64,000 bases of DNA from Actinomycetota bacterium. GTDB taxonomy: Bacteria; Actinomycetota; Actinomycetes; Nanopelagicales; Nanopelagicaceae. Position numbers and translations under genes: made by a program. The DNA lies in assembly GCA_009726125.1 (NCBI GenBank), contig WLIT01000005.1, positions 1 through 64,000 of the forward strand, in the 5' to 3' direction. Below, piece after piece: positions 20,945 to 30,042 of this stretch; position 1 is the stretch's first letter; every line of letters begins with the position of its first letter. A model generated the notes under the pieces. It had not been told where the DNA came from. It ran no database searches and saw nothing but the letters and a program-made list of their open reading frames with translations.

Positions 20945-21715
20945 ATGAAACGGTTACAAGATCGCGTTGCAGTAATCACTGGTGGCGCAAGTGGAATTGG
21001 ATATGCGACCGCACAACGGTTCGTCGAAGAAGGTGCAAAGGTTGTAATAGTCGATCTAAATGAAGAGATTGGTAATAAAGTTGCGAAAGAGCTTGGCGCC
21101 ATTTTTGTAAAGGCCAACGTAACTTCTGAAGAAGATGTTGCAAGAATGTACAAGGTTGCCTTCGATGAATATGGTCGTATCGATATCGCATTCAATAATG
21201 CTGGAATTTCGCCACCAGAAGATGATTCAATTCTTACTACTGGAATCGATGCCTGGCGCTTAGTGCAGGAAGTTAACCTGACATCCGTGTATCTCTGCTG
21301 CAAAGCAGTTCTCCCTTATATGTTGAAGGCTGGCAAAGGCTCAATCATCAACACCGCATCATTCGTAGCAACTATGGCTTCTGCTACATCACAAATTTCA
21401 TATACCGCCTCAAAAGGCGGCGTACTCGCTATGACTCGTGAACTTGGAGTGCAATTTGCAAGGCAAGGTGTTCGCGTAAACGCGCTCTCCCCTGGACCAG
21501 TTAACACACCGCTGCTGCAAGAGTTATTTGCAAAAGATAAAGAGCGTGCAGCTCGTCGGTTAGTTCATATTCCACTTGGTCGCTTTGCGGAAGCAAGTGA
21601 ATTAGCAGCTGCTGTTGCATTCCTTGCATCCGATGACTCGTCATTCATCACTGCCTCAAACTTCTTAGTTGATGGTGGTATCAGCGGCGCTTATGTAACT
21701 CCACTATCTGAGTAG
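20945..21715 (+). CDS. SDR family oxidoreductase
   Basis: ITGGASGIGYATAQRF, NNAGIS, SYTASKGGV, C-terminal FLVDGGISGAYVTP. Confidence 0.94.
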   Translation: MKRLQDRVAVITGGASGIGYATAQRFVEEGAKVVIVDLNEEIGNKVAKELGAIFVKANVTSEEDVARMYKVAFDEYGRIDIAFNNAGISPPEDDSILTTGIDAWRLVQEVNLTSVYLCCKAVLPYMLKAGKGSIINTASFVATMASATSQISYTASKGGVLAMTRELGVQFARQGVRVNALSPGPVNTPLLQELFAKDKERAARRLVHIPLGRFAEASELAAAVAFLASDDSSFITASNFLVDGGISGAYVTPLSE

Positions 21716-21727
21716 GCGCAATAAAAA

Positions 21728-22465
21728 ATGTGCCGGCTGATGGGTTATGTATCTCCCCGTGAGATAAGTATTGAAGAGATTGCTGGTCCTAGTTTCCAGG
21801 AGTTCTCTGATCTCTCGGAGAAACATCGTGACGGTTGGGGTATTGCCACATCCACAACTGGCAAACCCTCAAATTTAATTGTGGAGACTCTTCCGGCTAA
21901 AGAAAGTTCGCAATATTCACATCTCACCAAAGAGGTTTTATCCGATGGCGCTCTGCTTCACCTGCGTTGGGCGACATCAGGTTTAGCGGTTGTCGAAGGC
22001 AATACCCATCCCTTTGAATTTGAGAATATCTCCTTTATACACAATGGTGGAATTACACCTCTAGATTCGATGGACCAATTTATCGATCCAGAATTGATCA
22101 AGCTAATGCGCGGGAACACCGATAGTGAGAAGTACTTCTATGTTTTGATTACCCAAATTAAGAAGCTGGGATTAATCGCTGGAATAAGTGCTGGGGTGAA
22201 GTTGATTAAAGAGAACTGCAATTACTCCTCAATAAACGCCATGATACTAACCTCTGATTTTTATGTAATTATCAATGAGCATAATTATGAGAAGCGGCCT
22301 AAAGGTGAAGCCGAAGATTATTACGATCTCTTTTACCGTAAAGATGAGAACGGAATCTTGGTTGCATCCTCCGGTTGGAATCAAAAGAATTGGACGAGAA
22401 TAGAGAACCATCAGATTCTCTTAATTGATCGCAAATCACTTAGCCTAGAAGCCCTCAGTATTTAA
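21728..22465 (+). CDS. class II glutamine amidotransferase (EgtC/YafJ-like)
   Basis: N-terminal MCRLMGYVSP (Cys2 nucleophile), HRDGWGIA, HLRWATSG, NTHPFEF, FIHNGGI. Confidence 0.9.
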   Translation: MCRLMGYVSPREISIEEIAGPSFQEFSDLSEKHRDGWGIATSTTGKPSNLIVETLPAKESSQYSHLTKEVLSDGALLHLRWATSGLAVVEGNTHPFEFENISFIHNGGITPLDSMDQFIDPELIKLMRGNTDSEKYFYVLITQIKKLGLIAGISAGVKLIKENCNYSSINAMILTSDFYVIINEHNYEKRPKGEAEDYYDLFYRKDENGILVASSGWNQKNWTRIENHQILLIDRKSLSLEALSI

Positions 22466-23292
22466 TCTAAAAAGAAATCGAGTAAGAAATCAGTTGTTCC
22501 AGGCTTAACTGAATACTTCTCGAGATCAGTAATGCCTTCAGATGCTAGGACCTCATCGTCAACAAAGAAATTTCCGGTCGTTGTCTTAGCATCTCGATTT
22601 AGGATTATGTAAGCGGTATCAGAAAGTATCTCGGGCTTACGACAGAAATCAGTATCCACGCCAGGAATCATTTGAAGCGCTGCAGTATCAATTGCCGTTC
22701 TGGGCCAGAGCGCATTTACTGCGATTCCATCACGTTTAAATTCTTCCGCCATTCCAAGAACACACATACTCATTCCATATTTGGACATCGTGTATGCAAC
22801 GTGGTTCTTAAACCATTTCGCTTTCATCGAAAGCGGTGGCGACAAAGTAAGGATGTGCGGATTTCGACCAGCCTTCGCACTCTCTCGAAGATGAGGTACA
22901 GCTGCTTGTGAAGTTAGAAATGTTCCCCGAACATTTACATCGAACATCAAGTCAAAGCGTTTGGCGGGAGTCTTCTCTGTTGGCGTTAAATTAATTGCAC
23001 TCGCATTGTTTATCAAAATATCTATGCCACCAAATTGTGCTGCGGCCTTGTTTACTGCCACAACAATCGCATCCTCATCTCGGATGTCACATTGGATTGG
23101 TAGCGCAATCCCGCCAGCAGCCTCAATCTCTTTAGCCGCAGAAAAAATAGTTCCTGGAAGTTTTGGATTCTCTTCTGCAGTCTTAGCCGCAATCGCGATG
23201 CTTGCGCCATCGGCGGCAGCACGAAGAGCAATCGCTAAACCAATACCGCGAGAGCCGCCTGTGATGAATATTCGTTTTCCAGCAAGTGACAT
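22462..23292 (-). CDS. SDR family oxidoreductase (HSDL2-like)
   Basis: FITGGSRGIGLAIALRAAADGASIAIAAKTAEENPKLPGTI, VAYTMSKYGMS. Confidence 0.9.
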   Translation of the reverse strand: MSLAGKRIFITGGSRGIGLAIALRAAADGASIAIAAKTAEENPKLPGTIFSAAKEIEAAGGIALPIQCDIRDEDAIVVAVNKAAAQFGGIDILINNASAINLTPTEKTPAKRFDLMFDVNVRGTFLTSQAAVPHLRESAKAGRNPHILTLSPPLSMKAKWFKNHVAYTMSKYGMSMCVLGMAEEFKRDGIAVNALWPRTAIDTAALQMIPGVDTDFCRKPEILSDTAYIILNRDAKTTTGNFFVDDEVLASEGITDLEKYSVKPGTTDFLLDFFLD

Positions 23293-23298
23293 CTTGAT

Positions 23299-24045
23299 TT
23301 ACCCCTTGTTTTTCTTCTCGAGAAATTTCATAAATGCAATTTGTGCTTCATCAGATTCAAGTGCGATTCTAAATAATTCGCCTTCAGCTTCCATAACCAT
23401 TGCGACCGCTTGATGATGCCCACTCTTTAAAAGAGCCTTCGTATTAATTACCGCAGTAGGCGGTTGATTTGCAATAACCTCTGCAACTTCTAGCGCCTTT
23501 GCAAGTGGATCGGAAACAATCTCATTTACCAAACGCATCTCGTGCGCTTCGGTTCCAGAGAAGTCGCGACCAGTCAAGAAAATTTCCGAAGCAATTGCGT
23601 GTCCAACAAGACGCGGAAATAAAATTGAAGACCCAGCCTCAGGAACTAGTCCGAGTGAAACAAAGGGCATGGATAATTTTGCATCAGCTGTTGCATAAAC
23701 AAGATCACAGTGCATCAACATCGTGGTTCCGATGCCAACAGCATTTCCGTGAACAGCCGCAATTAGTGGTTTAGGAAAATCATGAAGGACTGATAAGAAT
23801 TGCATCACGGGTGAATCAGGACCTGTAGGTGGTGTATTTAAGAAGTCCATAATGTCGTTGCCGCCAGTAAAAGCGCTGCCGGCTCCTGTAATTACAACGA
23901 CCCGGATGTCGAAATCATCTTTGGCCTCGCCTAGCGCTCTTGAAAGATCGGAATACATCGCAGGTGTAAGCGCATTCTTCTTCTCTGGGCGATCCAAGGT
24001 GAGCGTTAAGACCTGGTTCATTTTAGTTGTTGTGATATTCCCCAT
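23299..24045 (-). CDS. enoyl-CoA hydratase/isomerase family protein
   Basis: TLDRPEKKNALTPAMY, GAGSAFTGGNDIMDF, GLVPEAGSS. Confidence 0.92.
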   Translation of the reverse strand: MGNITTTKMNQVLTLTLDRPEKKNALTPAMYSDLSRALGEAKDDFDIRVVVITGAGSAFTGGNDIMDFLNTPPTGPDSPVMQFLSVLHDFPKPLIAAVHGNAVGIGTTMLMHCDLVYATADAKLSMPFVSLGLVPEAGSSILFPRLVGHAIASEIFLTGRDFSGTEAHEMRLVNEIVSDPLAKALEVAEVIANQPPTAVINTKALLKSGHHQAVAMVMEAEGELFRIALESDEAQIAFMKFLEKKNKG

Positions 24046-24121
24046 TAGGAGAGTTTATGGTGGACAATGAGGAAAGCCAACATAACTGTCGAAAATCAGA
24101 AAGGGCTTTGGGGATCTCACT

Positions 24122-24439
24122 ATGAAGAGAATCAGAGTAATGAGCCGTGAGTTAACTCCCTTTGAACATTTAGTCGCCCAACACCTATGCGATGGACTTT
24201 CAAATATTGCAGTCGCTAGAGCAACAGCGCATAGCGAAAAAGTAATCGAAAATACGGTATCCAGAATGGCACCAGTATTTGGAATCAAATCAGATAGTGA
24301 TACCAATATTCGCGTACTTCTTGCGCTGGCATACCGAGCCCACTTCGGCGATGGCTCTTTTGATAAGTTAGATATCGGTTGCTCTCATAGCAAAGTTGGG
24401 CCAGATGGTAAGTCATATTGCGATAAGCATGTCGATTAA
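24122..24439 (+). CDS. small LuxR-type HTH protein with C-terminal Cys/His tail
   Basis: LTPFEHLVAQHLCDGLSNIAVARATAHSEKVIENTVSRMAPVFGI resembles GerE/LuxR HTH; tail CSHSKVGPDGKSYCDKHVD. Confidence 0.7.
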   Translation: MKRIRVMSRELTPFEHLVAQHLCDGLSNIAVARATAHSEKVIENTVSRMAPVFGIKSDSDTNIRVLLALAYRAHFGDGSFDKLDIGCSHSKVGPDGKSYCDKHVD

Positions 24440-24474
24440 AAACTCCAGCTGAAATCTTCTTTTAGTTTTCAAGG

Positions 24475-24510
24475 GCTAGCACTCACTCAATTTACTTTGG
24501 TGCTAGCACT
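24475..24510. repeat. GCTAGCACT direct repeat / GCTAGCAC...GTGCTAGC inverted repeat
   Basis: GCTAGCACT at 24475-24483 and 24502-24510 (27 bp apart). Confidence 0.6.
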
Positions 24511-24617
24511 TGCACTTTTGTACATACCACTCGCTCTGATACTCCAAACTAATAGCGATATGAAACTTCTCCAGGTTTTATATCAATATATTCCGGAGAG
24601 CATAGAAGGAGAACAAA

Positions 24618-25199
24618 ATGAATAGAAAATCATTCGACAAAATCGCTAGCGTAATTGGACTGCTGCTTGCAGGCTTCCTGATCATTCTTGGTGGAATTTT
24701 GCAATACGGCGGCAACTTTGCTGCGGATCAAGTGGCGGCTCAATTAGAACCACAAGCCATCACTATTCCAGCAGAAAATGGTGATCCAAAAGCCACTGAT
24801 GATGTAAAGAAATTTTTCGCAGATAATGGAAATATGATCATGTCGACAGGTAAGCAAGCACAGATGTATGCCGATCACTACATCGGTTTCCATATGGCAG
24901 AAATGCCTACATATGCCGCAGCATCAAATGCGAACCGTGCCGCGGCAGGCGCGCTAGCAGCTGATCCAGCTAACGCTGAATTACAAGCAAAATCCAAGCA
25001 GGCTTCGGGAACTGTCGAAACTGTTTTCAAGGGACAAGCACTTCGCGGAATGCTACTTAACGCTTACGCCTTCGGAATGCTCGGTGACATTGCAATTGTT
25101 GCCAGTTATGTAACTTTCGCTGGTGGCTTGATTTTCTTAATCTTGGCGCTACTCGGTTTCGCTCATCTTCGTAGAGTTGATACTGACTCAGTTATCTAA
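24618..25199 (+). CDS. membrane protein of unknown function
   Basis: 193 aa with N- and C-terminal TM segments, good RBS (aggagaac); upstream regulatory-looking repeats. Confidence 0.75.
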   Translation: MNRKSFDKIASVIGLLLAGFLIILGGILQYGGNFAADQVAAQLEPQAITIPAENGDPKATDDVKKFFADNGNMIMSTGKQAQMYADHYIGFHMAEMPTYAAASNANRAAAGALAADPANAELQAKSKQASGTVETVFKGQALRGMLLNAYAFGMLGDIAIVASYVTFAGGLIFLILALLGFAHLRRVDTDSVI

Positions 25200-25240
25200 A
25201 GCAAACTAGAAACCAAACAGAGACCTCATCTCTCCGTGAG

Positions 25241-25276
25241 GAAAGGCCCCTAGCTCGAAAGAGTGCGGGGCCTTTT
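25241..25276. terminator. Rho-independent terminator
   Basis: AAAGGCCCC...GGGGCCTTTT. Confidence 0.8.
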
Positions 25277-25285
25277 AGAATTGTC

Positions 25286-25960
25286 ATGTCGTATGCTCGC
25301 TCAATGAGCTCCTTAGTAGTAATTCCCTCGCGCCTCTGGGAATACTGCATTGCTGCAGTCATTATTATTTTGGCTCCTGGCCCTTCAGTCCTATTTGTAA
25401 TCGCTCGGGCTATCGCTTGGGGTCGCGCTACTGCGATTGCGACGGTTGCTGGAAATGTTATGGGAGCTTTTTCGCTCTCTGTTGTTGTAGCTGTTGGGCT
25501 AGGCCCAATTTTGCAGAGATCTGAACTGGCCTTCACAAGCGTTCAAGTTTTAGGTGGTGGATATCTGGTCTATCTTGGAATTTCTGCAATCAAACATAGT
25601 CAAATTCATGCAAGTGATATGACCAACCAAGGTGACATCAGACCTTCAAAATGGAAATCTATTCGTGAAGGGTATTGGGTAGGGGCTCTTAACCCGAAGG
25701 GAATTGTTTTCTTCGCGGCAATTTTGCCACAGTTCGTTGATCGCGAAGCTGGGGGCGTAACTTCACAGTTAATTTTGATGGGCGCAATCTTTGGAATCTT
25801 TGCCTTCTTCTCTGATGGCGGTTGGGGAATTCTTGCAGGAACAATTAGAAATTGGTTGGCCACCGAGATGATTCGTCTGGTCCGGATGCGCATGGCTGGC
25901 GGGATCGTCATGATCCTTCTCGGTATTTTTACTCTTATTTCAGCGATTCCTCGCAAATAA
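25286..25960 (+). CDS. LysE family amino acid exporter
   Basis: LAPGPSVLFVIARAIAWGRATAIATVAGNVMGA, GYLVYLGISAIK. Confidence 0.9.
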   Translation: MSYARSMSSLVVIPSRLWEYCIAAVIIILAPGPSVLFVIARAIAWGRATAIATVAGNVMGAFSLSVVVAVGLGPILQRSELAFTSVQVLGGGYLVYLGISAIKHSQIHASDMTNQGDIRPSKWKSIREGYWVGALNPKGIVFFAAILPQFVDREAGGVTSQLILMGAIFGIFAFFSDGGWGILAGTIRNWLATEMIRLVRMRMAGGIVMILLGIFTLISAIPRK

Positions 25961-26001
25961 CGCAACTGATGTCAGTGCGATAGCCCAGAATAGGAAGATA
26001 T

Positions 26002-26694
26002 ATGGAACCTATAACTCTCTCAAAAGGCGCTCGCGCATTTATCAGCCCTAGCGATTTAACTTTCGGTTGGGATAATTGCCACCGTTGTTTATGGCTTTAT
26101 TACAACCACCAAGTTAAAGCCCCACTGTTTATGCCGCTTGTTGGCGATCTAGCCGAGATGCAAGAGCAATCATGCATCGGGAAGACTTCAGCAGAGTTAA
26201 ATATAAATATGCCTGAAGGAAAAGTTTTCAAACACGCTGGTTGGGTTGTATCAACACCGATTGAAGTTGATGGCGTTGTTACACCATTTGCGGTCCGCGG
26301 AAAGTATGACTTGTTAATGGAACATCCTGATGGGACATTTGGAATAGTTGACTGTAAATTCCAGTCGAGCCCTAGTGATAAAACAAAGTTTTATGCCGTT
26401 CAACTCGAGGCCTATGCCTTCGCTCTCGAAAATCCAGCAAAAGATGCGCCAATTAAAGTATCTACTGCAGGACTTCTTGTCTGGTCACCAGTAAAAGTTC
26501 GCGGAAATTCTGCCGGCAACTTTGGTCTAGAGCTATCTTGCAACTGGTTTCCAACTGAACGAAGTCCAGAGTTAATCGCATCAAGGCTATCTGATTTCAT
26601 CAAAATGATTACTGGTCCAGTGCCAGAATCAAAAGCGAACTGTGATCAATGCAAATATGTCGAAAGCAGAACCGAAGTCTTAAAGGGAAATTAA
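26002..26694 (+). CDS. PD-(D/E)XK nuclease family protein (Cas4/RecB-like, four cysteines)
   Basis: RGKYDLL, GIVDCKFQ (D-x-K), VQLEAYAFAL (QxxxY), CHRC near N-terminus and CDQC near C-terminus. Confidence 0.8.
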   Translation: MEPITLSKGARAFISPSDLTFGWDNCHRCLWLYYNHQVKAPLFMPLVGDLAEMQEQSCIGKTSAELNINMPEGKVFKHAGWVVSTPIEVDGVVTPFAVRGKYDLLMEHPDGTFGIVDCKFQSSPSDKTKFYAVQLEAYAFALENPAKDAPIKVSTAGLLVWSPVKVRGNSAGNFGLELSCNWFPTERSPELIASRLSDFIKMITGPVPESKANCDQCKYVESRTEVLKGN

Positions 26695-26701
26695 CTTAAC
26701 C

Positions 26702-27415
26702 CTATTTTTCCTCTTCGCGCTTCTTCTCTTTAGCCTCTTCGCGCCGTTGCTTCATAAGAATTAGCTTTGCCTCTGATGCATACATATCTACATACTCTTG
26801 GCCAGATAATTGTTGCAGCTTCTCCATAATTTCATTTGTGATTTGGCGAAGAACTTTTAAATCCGAAGTATCACCTGTGTAGTAAAGCGGTTCTCCGAAA
26901 ATCATTTCAACTCGTTGTACCTTTGGAACAACCTTTCCGGTCGGTTGAATTTCAGCAGTGTTAAACATTGCTACCGGAACTATTGCCGCGCCAGATTCAA
27001 TCGCCATCCGTGCTATTCCGGTGCGACCTTTATATAACTTTCCATCTGGTGATCTTGTTCCTTCTGGATAAATTCCGATGCAAGCACCGCCAGCCAGAAG
27101 ATCTAGCCCGGTCAAGAGCGCCGCCTCGCTGCGTCGTCCGCCAGAGCGATCAACTGGAACTTGCCCAAGGGCTATAAAAGTAATCTTCTTAATGAATCCC
27201 TTAATGCCGGGCGATGTGAAGTATTCACTCTTGGCCAAGAAGGTAACTTTTCTAGGGACAACAAGCGGCATAAAAATTGAATCACTAAAAGAGAGATGGT
27301 TTGATGCAATTATTACAGGCCCCGATTGCGGGACATTGCGCAGGCCCGTTACCTTTGGACGAAATAGCAAGGTAAGAATGGGAATCAGGAAGGACTTAAG
27401 CGCTTGATAAATCAC
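26702..27415 (-). CDS. plsC: 1-acyl-sn-glycerol-3-phosphate acyltransferase
   Basis: ASNHLSFSDSIFMP, GIYPEGTRSPDGKLYKGRTG. Confidence 0.92.
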   Translation of the reverse strand: MIYQALKSFLIPILTLLFRPKVTGLRNVPQSGPVIIASNHLSFSDSIFMPLVVPRKVTFLAKSEYFTSPGIKGFIKKITFIALGQVPVDRSGGRRSEAALLTGLDLLAGGACIGIYPEGTRSPDGKLYKGRTGIARMAIESGAAIVPVAMFNTAEIQPTGKVVPKVQRVEMIFGEPLYYTGDTSDLKVLRQITNEIMEKLQQLSGQEYVDMYASEAKLILMKQRREEAKEKKREEEK

Positions 27416-27460
27416 TGGCTTAATTTATGCCTTATCTGCTTCTTATGACACCATCTGAGC

Positions 27461-28588
27461 GTGAGTAATATCCCAGAAAGTGAGCCCTTACGGCTTTTGG
27501 CGGGTAAAACCGGATTGTTAATGATCCACGGATTCAGAGGTTCGCCAGCTTCGGTTAAACCTTGGGCAATTGCAATGCATGAGAAAGGTTTAACGGTTTC
27601 CGTTCCATTACTTGCAGGCCACGGAACGCATTGGAGTGATTTAAATAAAGTTGATTGGCAAGATTGGTATGACGTTATAGAAAAAGAATTTCTCGACTTG
27701 AAAAAATCCTGCGACCAAGTTTTTGTTGCTGGTTTTTCAATGGGCGGGGCACTTGCCCTTCGCTTATCTCAGATTCGTGGAAGTGAATTAGCTGGCGCAA
27801 TACTTTTAAATGCTTCGATTTACGATGAGCGAAAAAGATTCAAGTTGGTACCTGCGCTCTCGCTATTTCTTCCTTCGATACCTGGTGGTCCTGGTGATGT
27901 TGCAAAACCTGGATCCCCTGCTCACGGTTATGACCGAATTCCATTGCGAGCTTTGAACCAAGTTCGCAAGCTCTGGGAAGTTGTGGAACGTGATCTCTAT
28001 CTCGTCGATCTTCCACTAATGGTCGCATATTCATTGAATGATCATGTCGTTCATCCTGTTTGCAGCGAAACAATAATCGATAACGTTTACTCAACTGATA
28101 TTCGCGAAGTTGTCTTTGAAAAATCTTTCCATAACGTCGCACTAGATTACGATGCAGAGTTATTGAACGAGGAAACTATGGATTTCGTTTTAGATGTTAT
28201 CTCCGGTGAACTTTCGAGAGGCGAATCTATATTCGAATCAGATGAGCGCGAACTTATCAACGCTGAATTTGAGTCGATGGTGTCAGGTTTATCACTCGAT
28301 CAATCTGCGCCCACAACTTACTTAGATGAGTTAGATGCCAGACCTTATGACCCAGAAGGCTTTATCCAACCTAATCCGAAGTTGCCTGCAGCCGATCAAA
28401 CTTCTCGCTTCGCATTACTCGGAATAGTTGGTGGCGGCTCATACCTGCTCTTTGTAATGTCCACCGGAATTGATTTATTAGGAATGGGACCGTGGCCTGG
28501 AGTTCTCGGCTTCATTGGTGGAATTGCAACTTACATCTGGAAATCCGCAAGGCCTGAAGATGATTTCGGAGATGGTGTAGAACTTTAA
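27461..28588 (+). CDS. alpha/beta hydrolase (carboxylesterase-like) with C-terminal TM region
   Basis: MIHGFRGSPASVKPWA, VFVAGFSMGGALALRL (GxSxG), AYSLNDHVVHP. Confidence 0.9.
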   Translation: MSNIPESEPLRLLAGKTGLLMIHGFRGSPASVKPWAIAMHEKGLTVSVPLLAGHGTHWSDLNKVDWQDWYDVIEKEFLDLKKSCDQVFVAGFSMGGALALRLSQIRGSELAGAILLNASIYDERKRFKLVPALSLFLPSIPGGPGDVAKPGSPAHGYDRIPLRALNQVRKLWEVVERDLYLVDLPLMVAYSLNDHVVHPVCSETIIDNVYSTDIREVVFEKSFHNVALDYDAELLNEETMDFVLDVISGELSRGESIFESDERELINAEFESMVSGLSLDQSAPTTYLDELDARPYDPEGFIQPNPKLPAADQTSRFALLGIVGGGSYLLFVMSTGIDLLGMGPWPGVLGFIGGIATYIWKSARPEDDFGDGVEL

Positions 28589-29538
28589 TTCCGAGCTAGA
28601 TCTGCAGCCCCAACTAGTCCTGCATCATTACCGAGTTTTGCGGCAACAATTTCGGGAACCGGATGTTTACCAACGAATGGCATTACGCGCATCATCGCTT
28701 TTCTTGCCGGTTCTAATAATAATTCGCCAGCGTCAACAACTCCGCCGCCGATAACAACTATTGACGGATCAAAGAGCATAGATAAGGTTGCGATTCCAGC
28801 GCCGAGCCAATCCCCTGTTGTTGCAAGGGCGCCAATTGCAATTTCATCACCATCTCGCGCTGCATCAGTTATGTGGCCACCCATTAGTCCTTCGATTGTT
28901 CCGTTACCTCGCGCCAATAACTCCTTAGCACCAGCCGAATTATTCGAGATCGCTTCACGTGCATGACGCATTAACGCTGAACCAGATGCGTAACGTTCAA
29001 AGCAACCGTTAATACCGCAGCCACATAGTTCACCATTTGGAACCACTCGCATATGACCAAATTCCGCACCAGTTCCATTTGCGCCACGAAGTGGCTGGCC
29101 ATTAACAATTGCTGCCCCACCAATTCCTGTTCCGACAGTAACCATAATTACATTTTCTAAGCCTTTACCAGCGCCATATACCCGCTCCGCCCAGGCTGCG
29201 CTATTTGCATCATTTTCGACAACTGTTTTAACGCCACATAGTTTAAGAAGCGCGCTTGCAATATTTACGCCATCCCAATCTTTAATGTTTGGTGCACCAA
29301 GCATTGTCGCGCGATCTGATGAAACTAATCCAGCGGCAGAAATTCCAACGTGATCGACTTTGTGAGTTGTTAATAGTTCCAAAATTACTTCAGCAATACT
29401 TTGATTTAACTCGTGGCCACCAGCTTTAGGCGTATCTTTTCTAAAGGTACGAAGAATGTTGCCACTTTGATCTACAACACCGCCAAGAACTTTGGTGCCA
29501 CCAATATCAATTCCAATGGCTAGGTCTGAATTTACCAA
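28585..29538 (-). CDS. ROK family glucokinase
   Basis: AIGIDIGGTKVLGGVVD, TVGTGIGGAAIVNG, CGCGINGCFERYASG. Confidence 0.94.
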   Translation of the reverse strand: MVNSDLAIGIDIGGTKVLGGVVDQSGNILRTFRKDTPKAGGHELNQSIAEVILELLTTHKVDHVGISAAGLVSSDRATMLGAPNIKDWDGVNIASALLKLCGVKTVVENDANSAAWAERVYGAGKGLENVIMVTVGTGIGGAAIVNGQPLRGANGTGAEFGHMRVVPNGELCGCGINGCFERYASGSALMRHAREAISNNSAGAKELLARGNGTIEGLMGGHITDAARDGDEIAIGALATTGDWLGAGIATLSMLFDPSIVVIGGGVVDAGELLLEPARKAMMRVMPFVGKHPVPEIVAAKLGNDAGLVGAADLARN

Positions 29539-29544
29539 ATTAGA

Positions 29545-29982
29545 TTAACTCTCTAGTTTTGCTTTTAATTGGTTGAGTGCAAGGTCAATTGTTGAACGCT
29601 CAGCCTTCTGTCGCATCATCGCAGGTACTGGCATAGAAAGTGCAACGGTTAATTCGTAAGTAACTGTCGTGGTGTCATCACCATTATCAATCAATTTATA
29701 GGCACCGGTCATCTCGGTTAAGAGATCAGCGCCATCTAATTCAAAGGTAATTTCGGCTGGCGCCTTGCTCCAGTCGTAATCGAGGATTACCCGATCCTTC
29801 ATGACCCCAGCATCAATTGAAATCTTTGCCTTTGTTGCGCGCCCAGTTTCATCACTGGCCTGAACTTCAACGCTCTTTATTGCAGTCGACCAGGTTGGAT
29901 AACTTGCAAGGTCGGTTAGGACTCCAGCTACATCGGTAATTGGGGCTTCAATTGTTATCGAATTCTCAGAAATATCGCTCAT
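29545..29982 (-). CDS. SRPBCC/polyketide cyclase family protein
   Basis: SITIEAPITDVAGVLTDLASYPTWSTAIKSVEV. Confidence 0.85.
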   Translation of the reverse strand: MSDISENSITIEAPITDVAGVLTDLASYPTWSTAIKSVEVQASDETGRATKAKISIDAGVMKDRVILDYDWSKAPAEITFELDGADLLTEMTGAYKLIDNGDDTTTVTYELTVALSMPVPAMMRQKAERSTIDLALNQLKAKLES

Positions 29983-30042
29983 GCCTAAACTTTACCCAAA
30001 ATATCTTCCGAAAATACCTACCTCGGCGATAACCTTCGGTTT

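Noticed and set aside
24475-24507. CIRCE heat-shock element
   Set aside because: Arms resemble AGCAC/GTGCT but spacing is longer than canonical and the GAG/CTC extension is missing on one side; no chaperone gene adjacent
26002-26694. Cas4 as evidence of a CRISPR system
   Set aside because: No repeat-spacer array or other cas gene seen in the window; kept only as an orphan nuclease
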